This document shows positions 30,308 to 39,405 of a stretch of 64,000 bases of DNA, in pieces. The DNA is from Cytobacillus pseudoceanisediminis. Lineage in GTDB: Bacteria; Bacillota; Bacilli; Bacillales; Cytobacillaceae. The stretch lies in assembly GCF_023516215.1 (NCBI RefSeq), contig NZ_CP097349.1, forward strand, positions 2,604,001 through 2,668,000. Direction: 5' to 3'. Positions within the stretch are counted from its first letter, which is position 1, and every line of letters starts with the position of its first letter. The translations under genes and the position numbers were made by a program. The notes below the pieces were generated by a model. It saw only the letters and a program-made list of their open reading frames with translations, had not been told where the DNA came from and did not search any database.

Positions 30308-31094
30308 TTACGACTCCAGTTTATATAAAGTTTGATCCACAAAATATTCGGATGGCGCACTAAAAGATAGTTTTGTAGAAAAACTTTTTTCTCTCTAAAT
30401 CCCCTTACAATTTCGTAGCCAGCAGCATAACCAATTAATGGAGGGTAGGGTCTTTCACCATACAGTATCTTCTGATGAAGCCTCTCATTCTTTTTTAATT
30501 TCAGATGAGTTTTAATCAATTTATCCCAGAAATTCCTGATTTCATCTTTTGAGTATCTGCTGCACCAGGATCCTCTGAATTTCTTGCCACAGTGAATTTC
30601 TACCGCATGTTCGGCAAGCCCTTCCAATATGATGGAATCTAGCAGCGTAAATTCTTCAAGCGTTTTTTTCTGTGAGTTAATTCTGCAAGCATGGTGATAT
30701 TCATGCACAAATAAAGCCTCTATTTCGTCCTCTTCTATATCAGAAGGAAGAAACAGAAAGAGCATATTCGCAAATGAAACTCCCGATTTTCCGGAATGCC
30801 GCGAAAAAGGGCCTCCTCCTGCCGACGGGAATATATAAACATCAATATTAGGACCGCCCCACTTCTTCCTATACTTTAAGTATATTTTTTCTGCTAGATT
30901 CCATGTTTCTTTTTCTTTTAATTCCTTAAAATCATTCCTGCTGAACCGGTCAGGTTTATACATGCCGAAATCCATTAAGTATTCGTATATTTTTTTGGGG
31001 TTATGATCATTAAAGGGTCCTGTAAGTTTTTCACATATTTTAAGCGGTTCATTAAAACTTTCTTCGAGCCATAAATCTGTTTTGACTATCCCAT
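30308..31094 (-). CDS. yjaZ: DUF2268 putative Zn-dependent protease YjaZ, two frameshifts
   Basis: Repaired length 262 residues (B. subtilis about 261). The zinc motif HEYHH is in ALFVHEYHHACRINSQ, with the downstream ILEGLAEHAVE glutamate. The longest intact frame starts at 30975. The missing N-terminus is upstream: ATG 31094 after GGAGGTGGG, then one added base in the CCC run 31090-31092 gives MGIVKTDLWLEESFNEPLKI. At the 3' end one added base in the six-T run 30385-30390 gives REKKSFSTKLSFSAPSEYFVDQTLYKLES and the stop at 30308, in place of an off-frame tail. Follows fabF as in B. subtilis. Confidence 0.8.
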
Positions 31095-31163
31095 TTTCCC
31101 ACCTCCATTTATTCGATAGTTAATAAATTTTATGTATGCGGCAGCATTTTGTTCTTCAAAATA

Positions 31164-31207
31164 AAAAGCCGATTCAAAGGAGGTTCATCTTCCATTGAAT
31201 CGGCTCT
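31164..31207 (-). terminator. Terminator of fabH-fabF
   Basis: AGCCGATTCAA...TTGAATCGGCT stem with an A5 run giving U's on the minus strand, directly after the fabF stop. Confidence 0.85.
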
Positions 31208-31217
31208 GGTTTAGTTT

Positions 31218-32455
31218 TTATTCATATCTTTTAAAGACGATGGTTGCATTGTGGCCGCCAAAGCCAAGGGAATTGCTCATTGCAGCTGTTATTTCTTTTT
31301 CCCTTGCCTTATTTGGAACATAATCCAGATCACATTCAGGATCCGGGTTTTCAAGATTAATGGTCGGCGGCAGGATCCCTTCCTTCATAGCCAGAACTGT
31401 GAAAATGGCTTCAATTCCGCCTGCAGCTCCCAGAAGATGTCCCGTCATGGATTTAGTCGAGCTTACTGCCAATTTATAAGCATGCTCCCCGAACACCTCT
31501 TTTATTGCCAATGTTTCAAATTTATCATTATAATCTGTACTTGTACCATGGGCATTAATATAATCAATATCTTCCGGCTTTAAGCCGCCGTCTTCAATCG
31601 CCATTTTCATGGCTCTTGCTCCGCCTTCTCCGCCTGGAGCAGGTGCAGTGATATGATAAGCATCCCCGGTAGCGCCATAACCGACGATTTCAGCATAAAT
31701 TTTTGCGCCGCGGGCAAGTGCATGCTCCAATTCTTCAAGTACGACAATCCCTGCACCTTCTCCAATAACAAATCCATCACGATTTTGATCAAATGGACGG
31801 CTTGCTGTTTTTGGATCTGGATTGGTTGAAAGCGCAGTGTTGGCACAAAATCCAGCCACAGACATTTTTGTGATTGGCGCTTCTGCTCCCCGGAGATCAT
31901 CGCATCGGCATCGCCGCGCTGAATAACCTTAAAGGCATCGCCAATTGAGTTTGTACCAGTGGCACATGCAGTTACAGTGCAAGAGTTAAACCCTTTCGCC
32001 CCTAAGTAAATGGAGACCTGACCCGTTGCCATATCCGGAATCATCATTGGAACGAAGAAGGGGCTCACCCTTCTGTACCCGCGTTTCATAAATGTCTCAT
32101 ATTGATTTTCAAAAGTTTCCATACCGCCAATGCCTGAACCAATCCAAACACCGATCCGATGCGCATTTTCATCTGTGATCTGAAGGTTCGCATCCTTTAC
32201 AGCCATAAAGGCTGAAGCAACAGCATAGTGTGTGAAGCGGTCCATTTTTCTGGCATCTTTTTTGTCAATATATTCTTCGGGATTGAAATCCTTTACCTCA
32301 GCAGCTACCTTAGCCGGATATTCATCTGCATTTAATCTAGTCAGAGGACCAACACCCGAAACCCCTGATTTAATATTGTTCCATGTCGTCTCTGTATTAT
32401 TTCCAAGCGGTGTTACAGCTCCGATGCCTGTAACGACAACTCTTCTTTTATTCAT
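31218..32455 (-). CDS. fabF: 3-oxoacyl-ACP synthase II FabF, frameshifted
   Basis: Repaired length 412 residues. Condenses acyl-ACP with malonyl-ACP in chain elongation. The Cys-His-His triad is visible: TACATGTNS (Cys about 164), NAHGTST and [14 protein letters not shown]. The frame breaks at DADAMISGE. One base added to the four-C run 31888-31891 restores [24 protein letters not shown]. Because FabF is normally the only elongation condensing enzyme in this group and is essential, the break is most likely a sequencing artefact. Second gene after fabH, 48 bp apart. Confidence 0.94.
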
Positions 32456-32503
32456 TTTGATGCAGCTCCTTTTAAATTATCATCATATTTAAAATGAGGT
32501 ATC

Positions 32504-33436
32504 TTATCTTCCCCATCTCATCGCAATGGCTCCCCAAGTTAGCCCTCCGCCGAAGCCGACCATCACGAGCAAATCATCATCTTTAATTTTACCCGCTTCC
32601 AGTTCTTCCACCAATGCAATTGGAATAGATGAGGCAGAAGTATTTCCGTATTTATCCACTGTTTTCGACATCTTCTCAACCGGGAGTTCCAATCTTTGGC
32701 GGGAAGCTTCCATAATGCGGATATTCGCCTGATGAGGAATTAGGAAATCTACATCTTCTTTGGATAATCCAGCCTTATCAAGTACGTTGATGCAGCTTTC
32801 ACCCATTTGGCGAACCGCAAATTTGAACACTTCGCGTCCATTCATAATGATATATTCATCCTGATATAGGTGTTTTGCTCCTGTACCATCTGCACCTAAT
32901 TCAAAGGATAATATTCCTCTGCCATCTGAGACTGGCCCGATTACAGCTGCACCTGCTCCGTCTCCAAATAATACGGCTGTATTACGATCATTCCAGTCTG
33001 TAACTTTTGAAAGCTTTTCAACACCTACTACTAATACATGTTTGTATGTCCCTGTTTCAATAAACTGTTTTGCCGTTATGATACCATACATAAAACCTGC
33101 ACATGCAGCGCTAATATCCATTGCCGCCGCCTTGCTTGCTTTTAATCGTTCCTGAAGCATGCATGCAACAGATGGAAATGGATGATCCGGTGTAACCGTT
33201 GCAACTAAAATAAGATCTAAATCCTCTGCTTCAATGCCTGCATTTTCCAAGGCTTTAAGTGCTGACTCATAGGCCATATCAGATGTATCTATGCTATCGT
33301 CCGCTATTCTTCTTTCCTCAATTCCAGTCCTGGTCCGAATCCATTCATCAGAAGTATCAACTATTTTCTCCAAATCTGCATTTGTTACCACTTTTTCAGG
33401 AAGATATCTTCCGATTCCTATAATACCAGCATTCAT
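32504..33436 (-). CDS. fabH: 3-oxoacyl-ACP synthase III FabH
   Basis: 310 residues. Starts fatty-acid synthesis by condensing acetyl- or branched acyl-CoA with malonyl-ACP. Catalytic Cys in [12 protein letters not shown] (about residue 112), His in [11 protein letters not shown] (about 236), and the Asn-containing [15 protein letters not shown]. Position upstream of fabF and the FapR site make this the B. subtilis fabHA counterpart. Confidence 0.95.
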   Translation of the reverse strand: MNAGIIGIGRYLPEKVVTNADLEKIVDTSDEWIRTRTGIEERRIADDSIDTSDMAYESALKALENAGIEAEDLDLILVATVTPDHPFPSVACMLQERLKASKAAAMDISAACAGFMYGIITAKQFIETGTYKHVLVVGVEKLSKVTDWNDRNTAVLFGDGAGAAVIGPVSDGRGILSFELGADGTGAKHLYQDEYIIMNGREVFKFAVRQMGESCINVLDKAGLSKEDVDFLIPHQANIRIMEASRQRLELPVEKMSKTVDKYGNTSASSIPIALVEELEAGKIKDDDLLVMVGFGGGLTWGAIAMRWGR

Positions 33437-33500
33437 GGAGTCCCACTCCCTTTCATATTTACAAACCCATAAGCATTCTCTATTTTAATATTATTATCAA

Positions 33501-33529
33501 TTATTATGACTTGGTACTAATTTTATCAA
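33501..33529 (-). promoter_or_regulatory. fabH-fabF promoter with FapR operator
   Basis: Minus strand: -35 TTGATA (33529-33524), 17-bp spacer, -10 TAATAA (33506-33501). The spacer and -10 contain TTAGTACCAAGTCATAAT (33520-33503), a close match to the FapR operator (TTAGTACC-x-x-GT-x-x-TAAT). FapR is the malonyl-CoA-responsive repressor of fab genes, so this position would block RNA polymerase directly. Confidence 0.82.
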
Positions 33530-33651
33530 AAGTATATATAATAACGCAACACTTTTTACCGTCCTTTACTTATTACTGCACAAATGTCTATACCCAGTTA
33601 ACTTTTCTTCATATGCTGTTGTATAGGCATCTGAAAGGAGGAGAATGACAT

Positions 33652-34035
33652 ATGTTTGATAAGGATGATAAAGTCAAAAAAAATACAGAAGACCCTTTAA
33701 GCCATTTTCTTTTTGGTGATAGAGTAAGAAGACATGAGTCAGATGAAGTTGAAAAAGAATTCGAAAAAAGTGAAGAAGCTCAGGGAAAAGGTGACTGGCT
33801 TTTTGGGGACAGGAGCAGTAATGCACATGAAGCCGATGAATGGCTGCTTGGCGGAAGAAGCAGAAAAAGCGATGAAAAGGAAGATCCCCCTAATGAAAAC
33901 GGAAAAAATATCCTGAATAACATCAACTTTGAGGAACTAATGGGCAACATTGATACACTCATGACTTCTGCTCATCAGTTAAAGCCATTGCTGAAAAAAG
34001 CAGGGCCTTTGCTGGAGATGTTTTTGAAGAAGTAG
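33652..34035 (+). CDS. Hypothetical charged protein with FGDR-type repeats
   Basis: 127 residues, divergent from fabH. Three spaced short repeats: HFLFGDR (about 20-26), DWLFGDR (about 49-55) and EWLLGGR (about 63-69), in a very charged, probably disordered N-terminal part. A C-terminal amphipathic, hydrophobic segment (MTSAHQLKPLLKKAGPLLEMFLKK) could associate with membrane or a partner. Ribosome site AAAGGAGGAG. Position suggests the unrelated-looking yjzB slot of B. subtilis, but I cannot assign a family. Confidence 0.7.
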   Translation: MFDKDDKVKKNTEDPLSHFLFGDRVRRHESDEVEKEFEKSEEAQGKGDWLFGDRSSNAHEADEWLLGGRSRKSDEKEDPPNENGKNILNNINFEELMGNIDTLMTSAHQLKPLLKKAGPLLEMFLKK

Positions 34036-34045
34036 GGGCAGGGGG

Positions 34046-35008
34046 CTATTCTGGATTATTTTCTATATAAACCCTGGACTTTGTGACACCTTTGTTTTTG
34101 AGATTCATTGAAGATAAAAATTTATAGGTCATGTGCCTGGATTTAATATTGAGGAACTCGCGGCAATCCGTATTCGATATTTGATCGTTAATAAGAAGGA
34201 AATAGTCATAGATAGCTTGTCGATGAGCAGTGTTGGATATATTTTGACATATAGAGCAATGCCACTTCCGATTTCTCCTTATAATATTAAAGGAGTTGCA
34301 AGAGTTACACTGAACCCCTCGAATTAATTCTTTCTCCGCTATTCCATATATTTCGAGAATTTTCTTATTGGATGGGGTATGTTTTAAAAGAAGTTTTTTA
34401 TTAATTTCTTTTATCTGATGGGGGTAAAGTAATTGTTTTTGATAGTGATTTTTGGCTTCCAGCAGCCTGTCTATTATTTTCTCGGCATGGATTACTGTGT
34501 TTAAAATATCTCTATTTTCCTTCTCGGTTTTTATATAGGTTAATGGATTAGCCATTACTACAAAATGTTCAATAGGTACGACTGGCAGTTTTTCATTTTG
34601 CATCCAATCTATGAACTGTGCTGCTTGCCGCTTTACCTGTGAAATAGGATTAGGGATAACCAGTTCTTTTTCAGCGTGTTTTTGAATCACTTGATCAGAA
34701 AGAGGTTCAAAGTACAAAGTACCGGTATAATTCTTCACTTCAATAATAGCTGTAAAAAAGGGAGTTATTAGAAGGGTATCGATTTGAAAGGCAGTGTGGT
34801 TTTTAAAACGGAGATCATTATATACTTTAAATTCATTTGGAAGAAAACCTAAAAAGTAATCAAGCTGCCTTTCTCCTTTATATCCACTAATTCGATTTCG
34901 GTTATCTTTTTCAATTTCATGCCTCTTACGATGAAATTCGGGCAGTCTCCGCAATAATGCTTCATTTTGCAGAATTCTTCTTGGAATAGTTCTTGGCTTC
35001 ATTATCAT
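34046..35008 (-). CDS. NERD domain protein with C-terminal zinc ribbon
   Basis: 320 residues from the ATG at 35008 after AAAGGAGGTAATGTA. The nuclease-related domain (about residues 40-150) shows GYKGERQLDYFLGFLP, an internal AFQIDTLLITPFFTAIIEVKNYTG and QVKRQAAQF; the IDTL...IEVKN pattern matches the PD-(D/E)xK-like core. The C-terminus carries CNSCNSFNIIRRNRKWHCSICQN, two CxxC pairs that would bind one zinc. A DNA-processing role is inferred from domain homology only. Not present in the syntenic B. subtilis interval; its 5' region is the phased tandem-repeat array. Confidence 0.82.
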   Translation of the reverse strand: MIMKPRTIPRRILQNEALLRRLPEFHRKRHEIEKDNRNRISGYKGERQLDYFLGFLPNEFKVYNDLRFKNHTAFQIDTLLITPFFTAIIEVKNYTGTLYFEPLSDQVIQKHAEKELVIPNPISQVKRQAAQFIDWMQNEKLPVVPIEHFVVMANPLTYIKTEKENRDILNTVIHAEKIIDRLLEAKNHYQKQLLYPHQIKEINKKLLLKHTPSNKKILEIYGIAEKELIRGVQCNSCNSFNIIRRNRKWHCSICQNISNTAHRQAIYDYFLLINDQISNTDCREFLNIKSRHMTYKFLSSMNLKNKGVTKSRVYIENNPE

Positions 35009-35112
35009 TACATTACCTCCTTTAGTTTTCTCAGTTAAAATTCGCAATAGATAAGTAAATTCCCTTTTTGATTTTTGAATGTTATGTAATATTTTTGTCT
35101 CTCGAAATCTAA

Positions 35113-35890
35113 TTGCTTCGTTATTCTATTGATTTGCGCAAATACTTTTATCATTATTTAGGTTTTTTGCGTCTTCCTCTTGTTTATATGCGCCCTCGGG
35201 ACCTAATTGCAGCGTAATTTACTTTAATTGCGCTGTTCTTTTTCTTTATTGCTCCGTTATATAAGTCATTTGCGTCTTCCTCTTACTTTTTTGCGCCCTC
35301 GGGACCTAATTGCGGCGTAATTTACTTTAATTGCGCTGTTCTTTTTCTTTATTGCGCCGTTATATAAGTCATTTGCGTCTTCCTCTTACTTTTTTGCGCC
35401 CTCGGGACCTAATTGCGGCGTAATTTACTTTAATTGCGCTGTTCTTTTTCTTTATTGCTCCGTTATTTAAGTCATTTGCATCTTCCTCTTACTTTTTTGC
35501 GCCCTCGGGACCTAATTGCAGCGTAATTTACTTTAATTGTGCTGTTCTTTTTCTTTATTGCTCCGTTATTTAAGTCATTTGCGTCTTCCTCTTACTTTTT
35601 GCGCCCTCGGGACCTAATTGCGGCGTAATTTACTTTAATTGCGCTGTTCTTTTTCTTTATTGCTCCGTTATTTAAGTCATTTGCGTCTTCCTCTTACTTT
35701 TTTGCGCCCTCGGGACCTAATTGCGGCGTAATTTACTTTAATTGCGCTGTTCATTTACTCCTTTGCTCCATCTTCTATGATATTTGCGTTTCCTCTGGCT
35801 TAATTGTGCTCTCAAAACCTGATTGCGGCCTTAATTACTTTATTTGCGCTGTTCTTCATCTTTATTGCGCCATTATATTAGTCATTTGCT
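35113..35890. repeat. Tandem 103-bp repeat built from TTGC-headed ~21-bp submonomers
   Basis: Six near-identical 103-bp units: their CGCCCTCGGGACCTAATTG core starts at 35191, 35294, 35397, 35500, 35602 and 35705. Each unit consists of five blocks that begin TTGC and are 21, 21, 21, 19 and 21 bp long. The TTGC phase continues beyond the units, for example 35113, 35134 and then 35823, 35844, 35865, 35886, giving about 37 heads. The unit length is not divisible by 3, and no open frame runs through it. It fills the gap between the NERD gene start and the comZ terminator. Function unknown. Confidence 0.93.
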
Positions 35891-35952
35891 CCCTCAGCTA
35901 ACCTCTTGGTGTCATTTTTACAATCATTAAAATCCCGCAGAGATAAGATCCC

Positions 35953-35981
35953 AAACAAAAAACCAGCCTAAAGGCTGGTTC
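35953..35981 (-). terminator. Terminator after comZ
   Basis: AACCAGCC TAAA GGCTGGTT stem with an A6 run giving a U-tract on the minus strand; it overlaps the comZ stop. Confidence 0.88.
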
Positions 35982-36177
35982 ACTCACTCTCTTTCAAAGC
36001 ATCCGCTTTACCCATTTCGTAGGCTTCGTTCATGACTTTGGTGAATAGGTTCATGAATGGCTGGATCATTTCCATGGATAGTTCAATGCCTGCTTCGTCA
36101 AGCTGCTGTTTGGCTTCTGGCAGGTATTTCATGGCGATTTGCATGAATTCCATATTTTTTTCGTTTAGCTGCATCAT
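35980..36177 (-). CDS. comZ: Late competence repressor ComZ
   Basis: 65 residues (B. subtilis 63). Begins MQLNEKNMEFMQIAMKYLPEAKQQLDEAGIE and contains a leucine/methionine-rich helical pattern, as in ComZ, which negatively regulates comG expression. Preceded by GGAGGTACTAC. Downstream of med by 23 bp, as in the B. subtilis med-comZ operon. Confidence 0.88.
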   Translation of the reverse strand: MMQLNEKNMEFMQIAMKYLPEAKQQLDEAGIELSMEMIQPFMNLFTKVMNEAYEMGKADALKESE

Positions 36178-36200
36178 GTAGTACCTCCTATGTATAAAAA

Positions 36201-37157
36201 TTACTCGTTGGGCAGTTTGCCTGTTTTTTTGTAATTCTCAATGGCAGCGTTTAGTTCTTTTTTGAATTCTTCGTCGACGTCAGGGCTGAATTTCCCAAGT
36301 GAAATAACTTCATCCTCGAAATCAAAGGTTAGATTTCCTGATTCCAATTCGCCTTCGTTGAATTTTTTTGCCACTAGTTCATACAAAACATCGACATGCT
36401 GAACCGTACTGGTCAGGACGACTGATTCACCCAGATCAGCCTGGTCGGAAATATAGCCGATGGCGTAGAGCCCTTCCTCTTTTAGTTTCTCGATGACAGG
36501 AACATTATACCCATCTCCAGCTGGATAGACAACATCTGTCTTATTGGCAATCATTTTGTCCAAGAGAGCTATGGCTTTATTATCATTGTCCCAGTTGCCG
36601 ACATATTGGATTTGCACGTTTATACCTTCATCAATTTCGCTTACACCTTGATAAAAACCTTCTACCTCCGGCTGCCATTCAAAAGCTGCGAGTATTCCTA
36701 TGTTATTGGTTTTCGTCATATGGCCAGCAACCATGCCGCCAAAGAATCCCATTGCATAGGCTTCAAAATTCAAGCTGGTGGTGTTGTCATTTTTGGCATC
36801 GCCATTAAAGCTGACAAAATGAATGTCAGGGTATTTTTTTGAAATGTTATTAAAGTATGCCGCGTATTCATTGCCATGTCCAAAAATCAGGTTTACACCT
36901 TTTTGATCAAACTCTTTAACAGCTCTTTCAACAACCATCTCAGAATTCATGCCCTCTTTATAATAAACCTCCACATTATAATGGGATTGAATCTTTAACA
37001 TGCCTTTATAGCCTTTCGTCCCCCATACCTGATCATTGACGGTATCGGGCACTAATAATCCAGCTTTTTCAAGTTTTCCTGTAGACATCGATTGTCCGCA
37101 GGAGGCCAATAAAAGAAGGCACAAAAGAAGGATCCCGAATTTCACTAATGTCTTATG
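36201..37157 (-). CDS. med: Positive regulator of comK, Med (BMP-family lipoprotein)
   Basis: 318 residues from the ATG at 37157; the GTG 33 bases upstream lacks a ribosome site and would extend past the signal peptide. Lipobox LLCLLLLASCGQS with the cysteine at about residue 20. The periplasmic-binding BMP/Med fold follows, with LVPDTVNDQVWGTKGYKGM, LIFGHGNEYAAYF, DIHFVSFNG and DVVYPAGDGYNVPVIEKLK. In B. subtilis Med stimulates comK expression and has a processed N-terminal DNA-binding form; that is family knowledge, not visible here. Confidence 0.9.
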   Translation of the reverse strand, partial: HKTLVKFGILLLCLLLLASCGQSMSTGKLEKAGLLVPDTVNDQVWGTKGYKGMLKIQSHYNVEVYYKEGMNSEMVVERAVKEFDQKGVNLIFGHGNEYAAYFNNISKKYPDIHFVSFNGDAKNDNTTSLNFEAYAMGFFGGMVAGHMTKTNNIGILAAFEWQPEVEGFYQGVSEIDEGINVQIQYVGNWDNDNKAIALLDKMIANKTDVVYPAGDGYNVPVIEKLKEEGLYAIGYISDQADLGESVVLTSTVQHVDVLYELVAKKFNEGELESGNLTFDFEDEVISLGKFSPDVDEEFKKELNAAIENYKKTGKLPNE

Positions 37158-37277
37158 CATCTCCTCTTTCTCCGCCTCTCTGTCTTTCACTTCATACTAA
37201 TGGTATGACCGGTTTATTTTACCAGACTAATTCAATTCTACCTTGTCTGTATGTTAATTGAAAAGTTTTTTTCTAGT

Positions 37278-38111
37278 TTACAAACCATCCGGGATCTCTA
37301 TAGAAAGAATATGGCTTCTTTGCTTCTCAAGACCTTCGGAGTATTTCACGGAACACACAATCGCTTTTTCAATTACTTTTCCTTTTGCCAGATCGGGACT
37401 GTCCCAATTATTATTATAGTCAAGTGAAAGGTAATCTGCACATTTTTGCCAATGCCCAGTGACGCTGCTCATTAAAAGGCAGGATTCTCCTAAAAGCTTA
37501 TCTGAACAATTCGATAAGAAACAGATAAGATCCTCAATGAAAATAGCGTCATGTATCCATTCCCTTTCATTTATCTTTACTCGTTTTATATTAGCAAGAG
37601 CCTGGTGAAAACTAAATTCCTTTGGCTGCCAGGGACCGTATATAACAGGCAGGTAAAAGCATGAAACTGAAATATTGTTTTCTCTAAGGATGTCAATAGC
37701 ATCTTCCAAGCGGCTGTGTGTTCTGCTGATGTCTTTAAGCCACTGAATAGGGAGAAGGAATGCAATTTTCACTTGCAGGTCCTTGAATTCATCCAAATTT
37801 TTTATAAGAAATTCCTCAATAAGCTCCTTCTCCCTTAAAGAGGCAAGCTCATTCTTTATATATAAATCGTATATATCTATAAAAATTACATCATTTTTTA
37901 CTATTTCTCTTTTAGAATTAATCCATGATGAATAGTTTTTTTCATAGAAGTTGGCATTCCGTCCGATTGCCAGGCGTTTTTCGTTGATTAAAGCATCTTC
38001 TTTTTCCTTATTATAATGAATTCCATCTATCTCACAGCCCTGTTCAAGCAGGTGCTTGCACAGACTGAATCCTATAAATTCAAACGTCCCTACTATTACT
38101 GCCCTGTCCAT
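37278..38111 (-). CDS. yjaV: NAD-dependent epimerase-like protein YjaV
   Basis: 277 residues. The Rossmann-like start AVIVGTFEFIGFSLCKHLLEQGCEIDGI resembles the SDR/epimerase dinucleotide site, but the GxxGxxG glycines are degenerate (GTFEFIG). CFYLPVIYGPWQPKEF resembles the extended SDR substrate region. No YxxxK catalytic pair is obvious, so it may not be an active dehydrogenase. B. subtilis YjaV (269 residues) sits at the same place, upstream of med. Function unknown. Confidence 0.8.
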   Translation of the reverse strand: MDRAVIVGTFEFIGFSLCKHLLEQGCEIDGIHYNKEKEDALINEKRLAIGRNANFYEKNYSSWINSKREIVKNDVIFIDIYDLYIKNELASLREKELIEEFLIKNLDEFKDLQVKIAFLLPIQWLKDISRTHSRLEDAIDILRENNISVSCFYLPVIYGPWQPKEFSFHQALANIKRVKINEREWIHDAIFIEDLICFLSNCSDKLLGESCLLMSSVTGHWQKCADYLSLDYNNNWDSPDLAKGKVIEKAIVCSVKYSEGLEKQRSHILSIEIPDGL

Positions 38112-38192
38112 TTTCAGTCCTCCTTAGAAGCATATTAATGTATACTATGCTTCAGGGATTGTCTTTATTTCTTTGCGGAATGGCAGCTGTTT

Positions 38193-38948
38193 TTATAGAA
38201 CTTTTTCATATTTTCTAAAGAAGTTAGTCATTTGAGAAGACATTCGCTGTTTTTTATCTGGAAGGGTATAAAACACAGAGATAGGGCTATTTTCATTTTC
38301 CCATTGTATTGATCGTTTCTTTAAATAATCTGATTGCTTGTAAGCTCTTCCGCCCGCCAGTACCTGAATGATTCTGACTGGCACTTTAAGGCCCGTTGTA
38401 AGGTTTTTTTCATGCCTGCTGAGCAGATCCGCTATTTTATCCGATTCTATTTCATATGAAACTGCCAGTTCTTTTAATAGTTTCTTGTAAAAAAACTTAT
38501 GCTCTTTTTCCTGCTCGAGATGGTGCTTTAGTGAAAGGATGGGATTGATTAATACAGCTGAACGGATTAAATCGCTCATTTCATGCAATAATCTAAGGGC
38601 TACCAATGCTCCCATGCCCTCAGCAATAATATGGATCTTTTCGTTAATAATTTCCGTTCGCAGAATATGTTCATACAAGCATTTAGCCTTATCAACAGCC
38701 TGGTCGTTCCCCCAGTGCCTCCCGTAAAGATTTGAATAAAAAATCGTATAGCCATCTTCCCTGAGCTTCTTAATTAATGAATATTTCCCTTCATTTTGAG
38801 TCCAAAAACTGCAGTTTCTGTCAACAAAGTGCCGATCATCCCCAATAATCAGGATACCGAAACCACTAGGTTTATCTGGGTAATGAATCATGCACCATTC
38901 TGTATCCAGCTGGAAGTTCCGGCTTTCCATAGTAAAACTCCTTTGCAA
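38193..38948 (-). CDS. yjaU: Alpha/beta hydrolase-like protein YjaU
   Basis: 251 residues (B. subtilis 252). Alpha/beta hydrolase topology: strand GFGILIIGDDRHFVDRN and the elbow region IHIIAEGMGALVALRLLHE, where the usual GxSxG reads AEGMGA, so the nucleophile serine is replaced. No clear catalytic triad; a non-enzymatic role is possible. Transcribed with yjaV and med by position. Confidence 0.78.
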   Translation of the reverse strand: MQRSFTMESRNFQLDTEWCMIHYPDKPSGFGILIIGDDRHFVDRNCSFWTQNEGKYSLIKKLREDGYTIFYSNLYGRHWGNDQAVDKAKCLYEHILRTEIINEKIHIIAEGMGALVALRLLHEMSDLIRSAVLINPILSLKHHLEQEKEHKFFYKKLLKELAVSYEIESDKIADLLSRHEKNLTTGLKVPVRIIQVLAGGRAYKQSDYLKKRSIQWENENSPISVFYTLPDKKQRMSSQMTNFFRKYEKVL

Positions 38949-39144
38949 GTTTGTTCATAATAATGTATGTGAGTAAAATTAAAATGAATGGGGGATTTGC
39001 CTAGTTTTAGACAAGTTCAATATGAAGCAGGCTGTATCCAATCAGAGAGTTGAAAAGTACATGTATAGGATGTAAAAATAAATTTATTTCTTTAATAGCT
39101 TATGCTAATATGAAAAGGGATTAATTATGTTAGAGGTGAAATAG

Positions 39145-39336
39145 ATGAGATTCTTTTGGACATTCTTCTGGACTTTCCTTCTTGTTCAAATGTTAACGTA
39201 CGTAGTTTCTTCAATGCTAGGAGCGCCATACGATTTTGTAACCGGCTCCATTCTGGCGGTTGGGACAAGTGTTTTAATTTTTGTTGTCGCTTCCATCATT
39301 CCTGAAGGTCCTGTTGAGAAAGAAGGACTTCATTAA
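39145..39336 (+). CDS. yjzD: Small membrane protein YjzD (DUF2929)
   Basis: 63 residues (B. subtilis 61). Two hydrophobic helices: FFWTFFWTFLLVQMLTYVVSSML and FVTGSILAVGTSVLIFVVASII, with a short acidic tail. ATG after AGAGGTGA. Divergent from yjaU; convergent with clpB. Confidence 0.8.
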   Translation: MRFFWTFFWTFLLVQMLTYVVSSMLGAPYDFVTGSILAVGTSVLIFVVASIIPEGPVEKEGLH

Positions 39337-39355
39337 TCTGCTGCTTATGCAGGAA

Positions 39356-39398
39356 ATGAAAAGAGTCATCCTGATTGATTCAGGATGATTCTTTTCAT
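39356..39398. terminator. Bidirectional terminator yjzD/clpB
   Basis: GAAAAGAGTCATCCTGA/TCAGGATGATTCTTTTC stem between convergent genes. Confidence 0.88.
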
Positions 39399-39405
39399 TT
39401 GTTCC

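Noticed and set aside
31218..32455. Two separate ketoacyl synthase genes
   Set aside because: The two overlapping frames are the front and back of one FabF joined by a single missing base; neither half has the whole active site.
35113..35890. CRISPR array or surface-protein coding repeat
   Set aside because: Units are contiguous without unique spacers, no cas genes occur, and the 103-bp period breaks every reading frame.
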